Below, one piece after another: positions 48,501 through 61,464 of a stretch of 64,000 nucleotides of DNA. The notes under the pieces were generated by a model, which worked only from the letters and a program-made list of their open reading frames with translations, was not told the DNA's origin and did no database searches. The DNA is from Nymphaea colorata. Lineage: Eukaryota > Streptophyta > Magnoliopsida > Nymphaeales > Nymphaeaceae. The position numbers and the translations under genes are program-made. The stretch covers positions 1,895,503 to 1,959,502 of the forward strand of contig NC_045143.1 of NCBI RefSeq assembly GCF_008831285.2, read 5' to 3'. Positions within the stretch are counted from its first letter, which is position 1, and each line of letters opens with the position of its first letter.

Positions 48501-50743
48501 CCTATAATATATTCATCCCACAGTGTCCTCAAAATTAAATGACAGTGTTCATACTCATAACCTATGGCATGTGGTTCCTTTATGGAAGTTCGAATGATGG
48601 AGTTCAGAAGATAACCAAGTGAAGTTCTCCTTCACCGAAGATACTTGACAAAGGGAAACTTCAGAGCAATCCTCATTTACATCCATGAACGACAATTAGA
48701 TAGTTCATCAGCAAATGAAAAAATAACTCGATCACATCATAATCCTTACACGGAATATATGCTTGTTAACCATACCTGAGCCTCCGAACTCATCTCGTCT
48801 ACAAGAAGCTCTGAAATGAAGATTCTTGGCAATGGCCCCTCCACTCCATGAGTGTTAGGACGAACTGATGTATCAGGTGGAGAAAACCACAGTGCTCTCA
48901 ACTTCTTTACGGGAAATTTCAATTCCTCACGGGGTTTGTAACCAAAATCAAGGAACAACCTTGCCATAGAATCAATGCCGTGGCCATCTACCTTCAAAGT
49001 GATAGGATATTCAAGCATTAAAAACATCACCCACTAATGGCGATGATAAAAGGTAAAGCCATGAAATGTAAGAACCAAAAAGTAGGAAGATAAACCTATG
49101 AAAGAGCAGAAACTAGTTCATACCCCAAAAGTCCTAAAAGCAAAGTGGTCATAACAAATGTTGTCACCAGAATATGAATGAACAAGTTCAAGAATAGCTT
49201 TTGCTGATGGATTCCGATTCAAGTAAACTCCCTCCATGCCTGCTAATACACTCCTAAAAAAGGGTTCGGAAATCTGCAATGTCAGACAGTTTAATTATTA
49301 GTATTCCATGAACTTCTAATCAAACCGTGCACCCAGATAACCTATAACGAAGCAGCTCTTGCTTCTAATGTATTTTCAACTATATGCAACCTGCTCCCCT
49401 TGTGCATGAACCACATTTACGTATATGGTGCTGTTCGCAGATATAAAAACTCATGACACTTGATAGTGAGGATAAGGAAGTAGAAAGGAAAAAGAGAAGT
49501 TATCCTTTGAACTAACAGCTGCATGTTGACTAGATGAAGGCCTATTTGGAGTTATGCAATTTTCCAAGCAAGATCCTCAGCATCCTGCGTTGGACCTGTG
49601 GTTCGCAATAGGGAAAAAAACATGTCATGTAAAAAAGGCTGGAATAGGATCTTTGAGGTCGTGTTTAGTAGGACAGGAACCTCCCTTGCTGCACATTTCA
49701 TGCATGTTTTCTGCAAGGCATTTCAACTGTGGATAGCAAGTACAGACTGGATAAACTGATCTTTCTAATTGGTATAAGCGAAGTCGTACAACTACGTGTA
49801 GCAAGTGGGCACAGTTGACCTGTTGAAGCTGAGATGCACTACCCACTTACCGTTACTGCCTTCGCCTAAGGCTTTGTTTCAGAAGTTCTTACCCTTAACA
49901 AAGTGATACAAATAAATGCATAAGCATATAAATCTCAAAGCCTTAGTACTGTCCATATGTCCCAAGTGAATTAAAGCCTGGAGTAAGTGTCCTTCTTGCA
50001 AATGGTTGTTCAGGTCAACCACTTATCCAGAAAACCCCACCCTGTTAGGAACTTGCTCGGGTACAACATAATATCCCAATGTATGCCGATTTTCTGGATA
50101 ATTAACCACCTTCCAAAATTCCGACAAGCTCACCAAATATACGACCGGGACGCAAATAAGCACAAAAGGGGCTTTACACGTGAGATAAGCTCATATAGCC
50201 GCACAATCCGAACAGAGTATATCTTCAGTACAGATTTGTAATGTACGTCACGAGTTCCAAGTGATGAACGGACCTCAATAATCTCATCTTTAATTCACAT
50301 GATTTATACTAAATACCAACAATCTAATTAACCACTACCCTTTAGAAGGGGACGAAATCATTGAGATACTGCGAAAGACAGAAGACAGAACGATGACGGA
50401 TTCACGGTACGATCAAACTTAAACTCAAAAAGTAGCCGAGCCGATGGAAGTAAGACGGGATGAACAAAAGGCAATCGCTGGCCCGGCCACTTGCTTGCGA
50501 CGAGGGAGGTGATACCGTTCGCACCTTCTCGGAAGGAGGCGGAGACCGACCCGTCTCGGAGACGATCGAGAGGTTTCTCCTGCTCGCAGTCGCAGAGATC
50601 GAGGCCCGGGGTTTCTGAAGGAGGAGGAGTGATCTCGCGTCTCGGGAGGCAAGCGAGAGGGTCGGAGGAGTAGCCAGGACGCCCGTTTGCTTCCTGAGGC
50701 ACGAACACAGAGAGAGGATCGTCGAAATCCTGGCCGACTCCAT
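45522..50743 (-). CDS. 2-oxoadipate dioxygenase/decarboxylase (DUF1338/HglS family), plastid, 374 aa
   Basis: An Fe(II)-dependent enzyme that converts 2-oxoadipate to D-2-hydroxyglutarate in lysine catabolism; the rice relative (FLO7) is needed for normal endosperm plastids. Exons in coding order are 50743–50525, 49273–49124, 48991–48776, 47498–47377, 47194–47031, 46067–45913 and 45620–45522. All are GT–AG and the summed length is 375 codons including the stop. Residues 1–73 are Ser/Arg/Leu-rich with no acidic residues between 3 and 33, typical of a plastid transit peptide. The mature part begins near FFRSVLAGMEGVYLNRNPSA. Conserved blocks are YDHFAFRTFG (H116), DGHGID, NGYALNHVTVS (H253) and CSYIEFAERLVLPQ (E325). 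The two His and one Glu fit the known metal-binding triad of the family. The C-terminus EFHRRDGFEVGNADKIFEST is also characteristic. Nothing is missing. Transcription is convergent with the kinase gene. Confidence 0.94.
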
Positions 50744-53700
50744 CGTAGACACAGAGATGGAGAGGTCGCGTCTTTCTTATTCTCGTCTTCTGCAGAGCGA
50801 TGGATCCCTTCGTCCTCCTTCCGTCGTTTCACGAGGACGTCGCAGGCGAAGGCGCGAGAAGCAGAGCGCGCTGCGTTGGGAGTATAATGACAAAAAGGGT
50901 CGCCGAGATGGCCGGGCGTCCGAGCCGTGTGGATCTTTCTAACAGAAGTACAACAAATCCTCGACCGTCAGCGTCCGACACAGCAAAAGCATCGTTTTTG
51001 CCATGAAAAGATCGAGACGAGCGACGAAGCTGGAAAGCAGGCCCTCGTTGCCAAGTCTCGAGGAACAACACAACAAATCACAAAAAAGACGCCCAATGTT
51101 TTGCGTATTTACAATACGCTGTCTAAACTTTATAATTTTACGAAAGGCCCCTCATTCAATTTTAAAATGCGGGCTATTAGTATATCATAATGTGGTGTGG
51201 TTTAGATTCAGTTGTGCATGTAAAATGTTGTTTAGATTTGGTTGAGCATGTACAAGTCAGATTCAAATTGAGTAGGAGGCTCTCCCAGCAGGTTTGATGC
51301 GGAAGTCAGATTCAAATTGATACTTAAAAAATGAAATTTGGTCCTGATTAGATTTAGAAAATCGGATTTTGAATATGGTATTAGACTTTTTCTTTACTTG
51401 TGTTTGAATCTGACTTTAACGTAAATTAGCTCCGGGAAGCATAACTCAAACTAGCGAACTTTAGGTATTTCATGTGGGACTTCTTTAGTTCGACATATGG
51501 GAAACTATGTTCATGAACGGTATATGCAAGTTGAAACACTAAGAAATCTCACCACTTAACACGAAGACAACTCTAAACCTTAGAAGCAAGGAGAAAGAGG
51601 AGAATTCGGCTCTTACCAGATGGTGGGGATTAATCTTCCAACTTGAGTTGAGCCTCTATGAAATTTAATGTCAAAATGTATAAGTATATGGTAATCCAAA
51701 CATTAAAAGAGCACCTCCACATCCCATTCAAGTCGGATCCATTGGAAGTACTGCTCTCATAACTGGGGAGAGAATGTCTAAGACAAGTACTTTCATTTCT
51801 GCATGCACCCGGGCCAAGCTGTTTCAAGATGCTTTGTCATGTGTAACAGATATGCTTTAAGAACATTTATGTGTTTGAATGAATGGATGGGGCGTCCCAG
51901 AATGTTCACTCTCTATCTCACGCACTTGAGGCAGAAAACGAACGCAGCGTTGAGCTTCATTTATCTCAAAGGAAATCCCGATAAATTTTGTGGCAACCAT
52001 AGAATTCAACGGGAGAAAGGGGCGATGGCCAACCTCAAGACTAAGATTTGAGATAAGGCGTCTCACCACTCAAACACGCTATTAACCTTGTAGACGGCCA
52101 ATCGACTTTTGACATGTTTTTTTAGTTAATTTAACTTCATAGACTAGACTAAGGCTGGGCACTGGCCAAGCCGCCAGCGAGTACCCAGTACCCGGCTCGA
52201 CTCGGGTGTGAGTCCAAGCCTAGAAAAAAGGGCACAGGGCCAGATAAGCGATTTGATGAGAAAAGAGTAGACCCATCTATTTGATGGGGTTTTCTCAAGG
52301 GGAACATTATGTTTTTGAAATACATTCCGATTATAAATATTGTTTATAGATCCCACAATTTCCTAAAATAAGAAACATCTTTATGAAGCGTTTCTTATAT
52401 AAGAATGAGCATTTTAATAACGCAATGTTCTTCTTACAAAACAACCTTTAAGAGATAAACTCCCATATTCAGAGAGAGTGAGCTCTGTTTACACCATAGT
52501 TCAAGAAAGCAAAAGGAGAAGAAAGAAAAACTTGAGCATGTTTTTTAACATTTCACTAATTTTCAAGATGTTTCATTTAACTACATAAAAATTTCCATTT
52601 AATCACATTTAATACAAAATAAAAAAAATATTATAGGATGACATCCGAACCGTTCACATCCCTACTAATGGCGCCCTCTTTCTCGTTCATTTTTTCAATA
52701 TGAGGTGAGTTGTTGCTGTCTGACTTCATTAGACTCCGCTTTTTTTTAAGTGGAATAGTGTCACCATCTAACTTTTACAAATAAAAAAGGGGCATTGTTT
52801 TGGGGAAAAAACTCATTCATTTAATGTCTGAGACAACTTTTTTAAAATATTTATGCAAGATTTCTACAACTTTCAAGTCTGAGAAAATTTAACCTTATAA
52901 AATCCTTTTCGCATCTCCTGATCTAGGAGTGAATTTCTAGGTTTTAGATGATGGGGATCGGTGATCAGATTTGTGCGGCAACAGGTTTGGAATAACGTTT
53001 ACATATTTGATTTTCCTTTTTATGTCTAATAGATAAGTTCTTTACATAAGAATTTGTACCTTACAAGTTGGAGATATTTTGTGGAATCCTACTCGGACGT
53101 CGTAATCTATGGATGTGACTCTTCTAAGGGTTTAATTTTAGAGTAATTGCACCAATTTTGAGCATTTATATTGCGCTGCTTTCTTGTTGGTGGGAAGGTT
53201 CATGGAGATTTTCTGCACGGTGGGTGCTGTCTTCCCTTCGAGATTGACGAAGTCCACTCCCCCTGCACTAGGTCGACTTCTTTTGTCCTTCTTCATAAGA
53301 TCTTTCCGGGAAGGTCGATAAAAGAGAGCAATGAACTCCTTATCCGGTGCTTGACCTCGATTATTTTGTCGATAGATTCAACTGCTTTGCGGCTTCAAAT
53401 ATATCCACCCACTTCGGCGGTTTCTTGTTTATTGCTGACAGGTTCTTAAATTCCGTGACTTATCCAGCCTGTATCCACTGATCTTTCTCTAGTTCTTAAA
53501 TTCCATCACTGATCCAGCCAGTGTCTACCGATCTTTCTCCATCCATCGTCAATCGAAGACAAAGACTGGAATGCTAATATTTTCGCTTCAGACACAAGAT
53601 GGGGAGGGAACTTTCGTGGTCCTTTGTGTAGTCCGTGATTTGAAGCTTTCTATTACTAGGAAGGCGTTGCGCATATTGTGCCTACGAGACCCCCTTGCTT

Positions 53701-55237
53701 GAGTTCTTTCTTCAAGGGTCAGAAGCTTCAAGCTCAAGGTAGGTCTGAGTCTGGACTCTGGAAGGTCCAACAAATGCAGATTGCCTGCTTGATTTCTTTC
53801 TCAGTTTATTTGTTCATTGTTGGTATTCCTGCGGTACAAAATATCTGCCTCAATTTGTGAAATAAATCGCATCCTTTCATCCAACCCTCCTAACTTTCCG
53901 TTGTTTCAGCCTCGCATCTTTTCCTCTAATTTAGTTGCTTGTCTAGTTACTTTTCATCAGTTAAGTCCATCTTCAGTCATGATACAGTCATCCGCTCATC
54001 TATTATGAGTTCTATGGGCATCCATGTCCGACAGTTTTCCCGAGGGGCAGCTGCTTTGATTAAGGGAAGTGCAGTAGTTAGTGTGTCATTTTACGAGCAA
54101 AACTCTGCATTTTTGTAAAATGATAGTTTCTCCATACCTGCCTATTGAAAAAGGAAAAGACTTTCTCTGCATTTGATCTTTCATTTCCTTGTAAAGATTG
54201 GTTTAAGTTTACTTGGTAAAGTTTTCTCTTGATTCACTTTAGATGCAAAGCCACCAAGCCTTCCGAACGGTGACTATTTTACAATTATAAACATCGAGAC
54301 GAACCAGAGGGGAAAGCCTTCATGCTAGCAACTATAATCGAAGCACTTTCTATATTCGTTTATTTTTTTCTGTTTTTCCGGCTTTTCAGTATTTCTCTCT
54401 TGCTTCTGTATAGTGGTGGACTTTCGAGCTCTGTTACTGCAGAGTAGAATTTTTAGATCTGAACTGGATTATGCTGGATGCTTAGTGTTTTTTATGTGAT
54501 AATAAGAGAAAAGGTCGGGTTTTAACATGAATCCAGGGGAGAGTTTCTGGCTGCAATTCATGGTGTGTTTCCTGAACATCTCATATACTAATCTATTTCC
54601 TCTTGGCCCTTGGCCGCCAAACCAATCCACTCACTCCCCAACATATACACACTTCCATGAACGTACTTGCTCAAAAAAAAATTTATTCATATATTTCTCT
54701 TGCTGACCAAGAAGGACATGTATAATCACATATTTGCCTTGCTGACCATGATGTACATGGAATCTATTAGTTCTCTAGTAGTAGTTAATCTATTTCTCCT
54801 TTATTTCTTGGACAATATTTTTCCTAGAGTCTCTAGGCAACCCACTAGTTTCTTCCAGACGCTCATTAATCTCTTAGTAGTGAGTAGAAACCTTTAATAG
54901 GTAACTGAAAGGAGTTATAATTTCAAACCTTTTAGTTGATCAAGGTATCCGTAATTATTGCTCATACCGCACTTCAGATCTGCAAATAGACTGGAAAACA
55001 CTGTTAATATTAGGCTGGAGGCCTGACATTTGCACTTTAGCACTCGATATTACTTACTTTCTATCTTTACGCCATTGAGGCTTAACATCTTTGGTGCTGC
55101 TGGACAATTTTACTTGCTCCAAATCGTGGAATCTCGTGCTGATGACTTCCTACTTGCTAAAGCAGGTATTATGCGTTACTTATTCTAGATGTGTTTCTTT
55201 CAGGTTGATTGCATCAATCACGTTTGACTAGGTAATC
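50744..55237. other. Divergent intergenic region between the dioxygenase and HIR genes
   Basis: It holds the promoter of the minus-strand dioxygenase at its left end and the promoter and leader of the HIR gene at its right. TTTCTTTCAG ending at 55201–55203, shortly before the HIR ATG, looks like the acceptor of an intron in the 5′ UTR. The 53150–53860 stretch with its 50-bp duplication could be part of the HIR leader exon. Small frames near 50425–50900 overlap the transit-peptide exon in other phases and are not genes. Nothing else was recognised. Confidence 0.5.
53442..53541. repeat. 50-bp tandem duplication, imperfect
   Basis: GTTCTTAAATTCCGTGACTT at 53442 recurs as GTTCTTAAATTCCATCACTG at 53492. 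Similarity continues through ATCCAGCC and GATCTTTCTC to the end of each 50-bp unit. Confidence 0.88.
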
Positions 55238-57577
55238 ATGGGGCAATCACTTTGCTGTGTGCAAGTCGACCAGTCAAACGTCGCCATAAAAGAGACCTTT
55301 GGGAAGTTTCATGACGTGCTCAGCCCAGGATGTCATTGCCTTCCTTGGTGTTTCGGAAGCAAAATAGCAGGACATCTTTCCTTGCGAGTGCAGCAACTAG
55401 ATGTTCATTGTGAAACAAAAACTAAGGTTCATCAGTTCTTTACAACTTATGTCTGTATCAGATTTTGCCCATCTTCTCTGTCCACGCCAAATTTGCCAAA
55501 AAAGTTATTATGATCATATATTACCTCTGCAGCATCTTCTTGCAAGAATGGTTGAAATTTATTTTTCCAATAAGGCAATGAAATTTCACTTCCAACTGTA
55601 ATCCATTGTTGCCATGTTTACCACCAAATGGCTACCCCTTGGACATTGGTGCATGAATTATGCAATCCCCTGTTCAGATGAGATTGATTATTAGTCCAAC
55701 TTGTGTTGTCCTCTGGGCCCAAAAGTTGGATCAGCTGTTTTAAGTCAATCTAATTAAAAACGTTTAGTAATTCAAGGTGATGTTTCTTTCTTCTTTTTGC
55801 AGGATAATGTGTTTGTTACGGTTGTTGCATCTGTGCAGTATCGTGCCCTGGCAGAAAAGGCAGCTGATGCCTTCTACAAGCTTAGCAACACAAGGGCACA
55901 GATACAAGCTTATGTTTTTGATGGTACATCAAACTATAAAGCCCATTGTATTTGAGATCGATGTGTCTAATTATGATCTTACTTTCTCTGGGTGGCTTGT
56001 CACCATGACTGTGGACTACCTAGATCCATGCACTGTTGGCCTCATTTTGTTTTATCAGCTTTCTAGAGAGAATATCTGTAGACAATTTCCTTTTATTATA
56101 TTGCTTTCTGTTCCACATTGCTCGGAAGTAGAAAATTGTGTCTGGCTTGTTCGAATTTTTCCCTCTGCTACCATCAACTCATTTTCTTCACCTTCTCCGT
56201 AGAAGTTATGATTTACTGGTTTTGTGTGCAACATCTGAATTACTTTCATGGTCGCAGAAAGTTATAGTTCAAACTTTTGGGGTAAAGCATGAACATCCTA
56301 TTTTTATCTCAACACTGAACGTGGTAAATGGCAATCCATGATGGTGATTGTTTATCCCCATTCATCAGAGCATGCATTAAGCAGAGCCGTAGTAACATCA
56401 GTAGGAACATGCGTCCTTACAAGGTGAGGCAACCTGTTGGGTGCAATCACTGTGATGCTACATGAGCATATTGGAACATGTTCATGGACCAAAAAGGAGA
56501 ATATGCCTATCATTTGAATTACTGGGAGAAAAGGTTGACATTGAATAAGGAAAATATTGTTTGAAAAGGAAAATAATGAGTTGTCTTTTCCTTCTCATTG
56601 CAGTCATAAGAGCTAGTGTTCCAAAGCTGAACTTGGATGATGTGTTTGAGCAAAAGAATGAGATTGCAAAGTCAGTTGAAGATGAACTTGAGAAGGTAAG
56701 TTTTCATCCATCTACTGCTGGTCAGTCATTGTGCCATAATGATAATTCAGTTCAAACTGTATTTGTTTCTTTCCATATATGCAGGCCATGTCAGCATATG
56801 GATATGAAATTGTTCAGACACTAATAGTTGATATCCACCCAGATGAGCACGTTAAGAGGGCAATGAATGAAATAAATGCTGGTAAGCATTTAACCAGTAT
56901 TGGGATGTTGTATACGTTTAACAAATGTTCCCTCACTATGTTAAAGAGTCCAAGAAATCTTTGAGAATTTGAACCTCTCAAGACAATGAATCATTCAACA
57001 GGAGACTATTACTACCTATGATGATATTTGGTTAACAATATTCACGAAACTCTTTCTTTGGTCGATCACAAGTAACTAAGTTTAATGTGCTAATCTGTAC
57101 CTTCAACGTTATTCCTGTAATCCTGAAAACAACGGGGCTTTGAGCCTTTAAGTAGTACTTGGAAGTAATCTTTGAAACTGCATGAGTTTCTTACATGTAC
57201 ATCTTGCATGAATTTCTGCAGCTTCAAGACTAAGGGTTGCTGCTAATGAAAAGGCAGAAGCGGAGAAGATTTTGCAGATCAAGCGAGCTGAGGGAGAAGC
57301 TGAGGCAAAATACTTGGCAGGGCTTGGTATAGCCCGTCAGCGGCAGGCCATAGTTGATGGTCTGAGGGACAGTGTGCTTGCGTTCTCTGGTAATGTTCCT
57401 GGCACCAGTGCAAAGGATGTGATGGATATGGTGCTTGTCACTCAATACTTTGACACCATGAAGGAGATCGGTGCATCCTCCAAGTCATCTTCTGTCTTTA
57501 TCCCACACGGTCCAGGTGTTGTAGCAGATATCGCTTCTCAGATTAGGGATGGCAGGCTTCAGGCTACACCTCCATAG
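55238..57577 (+). CDS. HIR: Hypersensitive-induced reaction protein (SPFH/prohibitin domain), 284 aa
   Basis: HIR proteins are membrane-microdomain scaffolds of the SPFH/prohibitin superfamily that oligomerise at the plasma membrane and associate with immune receptors. Exons are 55238–55426, 55803–55923, 56604–56695, 56785–56881 and 57222–57577, in phase with GT–AG borders. The total of 284 aa matches the family. The N-terminus [13 protein letters not shown] has Gly2 and Cys6/Cys7, a typical myristoylation and palmitoylation signal. Residues about 8–190 form the SPFH domain ([62 protein letters not shown]). A charged helical region follows ([20 protein letters not shown]), then [19 protein letters not shown] and the conserved tail [20 protein letters not shown]. 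No truncation was found. Which of the HIR paralogues this is cannot be decided. Confidence 0.95.
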
Positions 57578-58725
57578 CAAAGCTTGCAACTGGGCCAACT
57601 ACTTGAATCATAAGTTGTCTCTGGTATTTGTTTTGATTCTTGCCTACGGGGCTTGTGTCCAGTGTGTTGCTTGTTAATAATCAAATGTACTCACTTGTGT
57701 AATTTGCATATTTATGGAAGTAGATATAGGAAATGGATATTCAAAGATCATTTCATTCCTATGTTCAGTACTTAGGGGTCAGCCTCTACTTCCCTATGGG
57801 CATTTCTTGTAACCCTCGACGGAAACTATTTGTATGTTCTGAGATGTGCTGGACTGGAAGAGGTACAAGTTGGTTGTTGATGTTCTTAGTGTTCATCAGT
57901 GTTTTCCCATTTATTGTTTTATGAACCGGCTTAAGAGAAATCTGAACTTGCACCCTCTTGGGAGCAGGGATACATCTTTTTTCGATCTTTGCAAACGGCT
58001 CTGCCCACAGCATTTGAACACGGCTGCTCATTTGACAACCACAGATAGGGCCACTGAAAAAGCTCGATGATTCTCTTTGCCTATCCTTCCTTTGCTCATG
58101 ACTAAAGCCTCACCTGCACTTCAACTGTTTGATGTCAATGTATATTCGGGGTACCCATGTCAAAGACGCTCAAAATTATACATCATACAGTCATTGCCAC
58201 AAAAATCGGATTGAATTTGTAGATTGGAATCGGATCGATGTAAGGGTGCTATTTGTAACGTCACGATTTTTTTAGTTACTTGTAGAATCAATTTTCCTTT
58301 AACTTAAAAAAGGTGAACACAATATTGCCACATTTTACCGATTGAAATTCCTATATACGTCTTAATTTTGTAAGCCTATAATATTAGCCTTGGATCTCAA
58401 ATGCTAGGAAATCTTTTGTCTTATACTTTCCCCTTTTGTTTTTTTTTTTTTAAGGGTACGCGATGGATCCGAGTCTCCAACCTTGTGTCGTACATTTTGG
58501 ATATGTAAATTTCATATATTTTGCATGATATCTGGGTCTCAGACCCATTCATTCGTATCAGTAAAATGAACTATGTTTTGCATCCAATCTTTTCTTTGTA
58601 CATTCTCCAGTAAATATCTACATGACTTACTTTTAACCTTACCCATCGTGAACTGCTGAATGGCTCATAAGGCCCTAAGAGAACTGCTGATCGTAAAAAT
58701 GACTCAAGACTAGCATTTCAATGAA

Positions 58726-59484
58726 AATCTACAAGCCTAGTAAGGAGAAGAATGAGACAGAATATCAACCTGTTCAATTTCAGGAAGCAGAAGAGTTTGA
58801 TCCTTCAATCCTGGAGCTACCAGAATTTACGTATGCAAAAAAGCAGGACCAATCATGTTCACTGCAAACGATCCTACGAAGGAAATAAACTTTGGAACAA
58901 ATGGAAGTCCAAAGATTCTACAAGTTGGACATCTCTGAGTGGAGATGAAGAAGCCAAACTTATTCAGTTAGTGAAAGACCATCAAGAGGTTCTTGTCCGG
59001 ACCTATGAGGACATGCTCCGCCTTGACCCTAAACTGGTACAACACTGTCTAACCTTGAAACCAAATAGCAAACCAATAAAACAAAAGCTAAGGAAACTTA
59101 GCCCATTTCTGGAAGACAAGATCAAAGAGGGGTTAGAAAAGTTATTGAAAGCAGGTTTTATCAGATGGCTAGACAATACTGTGGCAGCCATGAAGAGAAA
59201 TGGAAAAAAAAGTTAGATCTCTATTGATTTCATGGAGTATAATAAAACTATACCAAAAGATGATTTTCAGAGATTGGCCTTTAGTTGTCATGTTCTCTTT
59301 CATGGATGGCTACTCTGACTGCAATCATATCAAGGAGTGCCACTAATAATAGAGACATGTTAGTATTTTCCATTATCATATTCACAAGATAATGGATATT
59401 TATGTTGATGAAGTTTTGGTTAAATCTAAAACTTGGAAGGACCATATTGGAACTCTAGCCCAAGTCTTTGATAAACTATTTTAA
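58726..59484 (+). mobile_element. Decayed Ty3/gypsy reverse-transcriptase fragment
   Basis: Pieces of plant Ty3/gypsy pol are spread over several frames with stops and shifts. First comes a stretch upstream of reverse transcriptase (EFDPSILELPEF), then EEAKLIQLVKDHQEVL, LRLDPKLVQHCLTLKP, and KPIKQKLRKLSPF…EKLLKAGFIR. An eroded IDFMEYNKTIPKDDF, MFSFMDGYSDCNHIK and YVDEVLVKSKTWKDHIGTL follow. The catalytic YVDD is YVDE, and the segment between GFIR and IDF is damaged. No LTR, gag, integrase or primer-binding site was found, so this is a dead internal fragment. Confidence 0.88.
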
Positions 59485-59532
59485 AGACTATGCCAATGCA
59501 CATTAGCCGATCATGGCACCAATGTAGCTTTA

Positions 59533-59970
59533 GACATTGGGGTCAGGAAGGGGGGAGGCAGTTATTGGCTGGCATTGAGATAGAATAAAATGCGTCTTAT
59601 TGAAAAAAGGCGCATCTAATACGCCAAAACATAGTCAGCCATATAATACTCGTACAAAACGCGTTTTTTGTAAATAAAACGCTAGAAAATAAAAAAAAAG
59701 TGAAAAAATATGTATTATAGGCATGTTTTTGCTTCCTTTCATATTTTAATGTTTTTTTATAGTTTTCAGGATTTATAAATGTTTTAAATTTTTTAAAAAT
59801 TTGCTGAGATTTTCTCATTTTATTTTCAAGATACACAAATTTACGGTATTATACTCGAGAAATTCCTCACCGTATAATACATGTACACATTTTTTGTGAC
59901 AATAGACTTTGAGGTTAGGGAAAGGGGGAGGTTTTTTCGACTCGCATTGAAATAGAATAAAATGCTCCTT
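59533..59970. repeat. Two diverged copies of a ~370-bp unit
   Basis: The motif near 59533 (GACATTGGGG…GGGGGGAGG…GCATTGAGATAGAATAAAATGC) returns near 59905 as GACTTTGAGG…GGGGGAGG…GCATTGAAATAGAATAAAATGC, an offset of about 372 bp. ATAATAC-TGTAC followed by TTTTTTGT also recurs (about 59641 and 59873). Only the start of the second copy is present. It lies directly after the reverse-transcriptase relic and may be part of the same element. Confidence 0.6.
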
Positions 59971-59988
59971 GTGTCTGCTCACCCTAGT

Positions 59989-60064
59989 ATGACATGATAT
60001 ATTTGAGCATGTAATAAACTAGTTTTATGACATGATATATTTGAGCATGTAATAAACTAGTTTT
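59989..60064. repeat. 38-bp perfect tandem duplication
   Basis: The unit beginning ATGACATGATATATTTGAGC occurs twice head to tail (59989–60026 and 60027–60064) with no mismatch, followed by the first three bases of a third. Confidence 0.95.
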
Positions 60065-61382
60065 ATGCAGTTTGTGTTCTTTTCTTGAGTTATGGTTTTC
60101 CTAGAGTGACAAGTCCATTTCAAGGATAAAGCTGAGGGCACGTTTGCTAGTTATATCTTCCTCATGAACCTTACCTTTGGTTTATATCTTTCTCATGAAC
60201 CAAGAAATCTAAAATTCGTTGGACGGCAAGCTCTTCTAGAACAATTTTTTTGGAGTTGGCTGCCTATAATAATTTCTTTTAAGAAACTCCCATGATTTGA
60301 CTGTTCATTATCATATTCCCAACTTGAAATAATTATGAAAAAAATATGTGAAGCATGTTGGGCAGACAGGAAAGCTTTTATTTATTAAATCTTCATGTCT
60401 TTTTTTTTCTTTTTTTTACTGGCATGGGCCAACTCTTTGGGTTCAAAAGATGAGTCATGATGAGAATGACAATATTGGCCTTTTCTTTTCCATGAAAAAA
60501 TGAAGACAGTACAAGCTTTGGCATCTTTCAAGACAGCGTGATTTTAACACAGGGTCCTTTTCTTCTTTATGTTATGCCCCTAAAAGTAAAGAGTTTATTT
60601 GAAAATTCAGATAAGTATAGCTTATATTTGAAAAAGTTAAAAACCGTAAGCCCGTAAACGGGAATGTAATTTTAATTTTCATTTTCATCTGTCCTGAAAA
60701 AATGCTCCTGTTAATAAAATAAAATAAATAAACAAACAATGTGACGGGTTGAATGGGAGATTTTAAATATGGATCCGAATTTTAGATTCGATATATTTTT
60801 ATATCCGATCCGTCTTTTGGCCTTTTACAGTTTCACTTGGCCGCCTGAAAGCGTGTGTTGTAACACGGCACGGCAGCGCCTAGAGGCCGGAGAATATTCA
60901 TGTATTTATGCCAAACCAAGAAAATGACTAAATTACCCTGCACGTCGTCCAACTTTCCGGTCATTATAAAAACAGGCTTGAAAACAACGCGATATGTTTG
61001 CGAACTCTTGGAAAATCTTCTCTTGGTTCAAATTTGTGGAGAATGTGTTTTTTAAAGTTTCTTAAGACAATTTTCACGTTGATTAGTTTGAAGTTATTTT
61101 TCTGCAAGTCACCGAAAAGTGCGAAAAGGCCGTGGCATTTTGGTCATTTGGCAAGTCAAACCAAATTTATCGGACGGGGAACAGCCCGTCGTCGTCCTTG
61201 ACCACATCGCGCTACGCGCGGGAACACTCGCGCGCGGCCGTCGCCGACCCGAGACCCGCACAACGGATCCCTCGATCGACGGTCGGGAACGGAAATCGTG
61301 GGTCGGAAGCTCCATCCAACGGTGGAGGCCTCTCCTCTAACTTCTCGGAGCTCCTCACTCCACAGAAGTCTTAAAATAATCC

Positions 61383-61460
61383 TAGGGTTTGTTCTGTCTC
61401 GCTGTGAACCGGAGCTCATCTCTCTCTCTCCCTCTCTCTTGCTCTCTCGCTCTGCACGGC
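61383..61460 (+). promoter_or_regulatory. Telo-box and pyrimidine-rich leader of the VDAC gene
   Basis: TAGGGTTT (61383–61390, reverse complement AAACCCTA) is a plant telo-box. A CT-rich stretch from about 61419 to 61451 lies just upstream of the ATG. Telo-boxes and pyrimidine patches near the start site are known from highly expressed housekeeping plant genes, which suits a porin. Confidence 0.55.
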
Positions 61461-61464
61461 GACA

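Larger units (their letters stand above)
57578..61464. other. Intergenic between HIR and VDAC genes, with retroelement relic
   Basis: It begins with the HIR 3′ UTR. A decayed Ty3/gypsy fragment (about 58726–59484), a two-copy repeat (about 59533–59970) and a perfect 38-bp tandem duplication (59989–60064) follow. TATAAAAA at about 60965–60972 and the telo-box/pyrimidine leader (61383–61460) belong to the VDAC promoter. No other gene was recognised. Confidence 0.55.

Noticed and set aside
50425-50832. 135-codon minus-strand frame rich in Arg and Ser
   Set aside because: It overlaps the transit-peptide exon in another phase. The phase starting at 50743 splices correctly to the conserved enzyme body.
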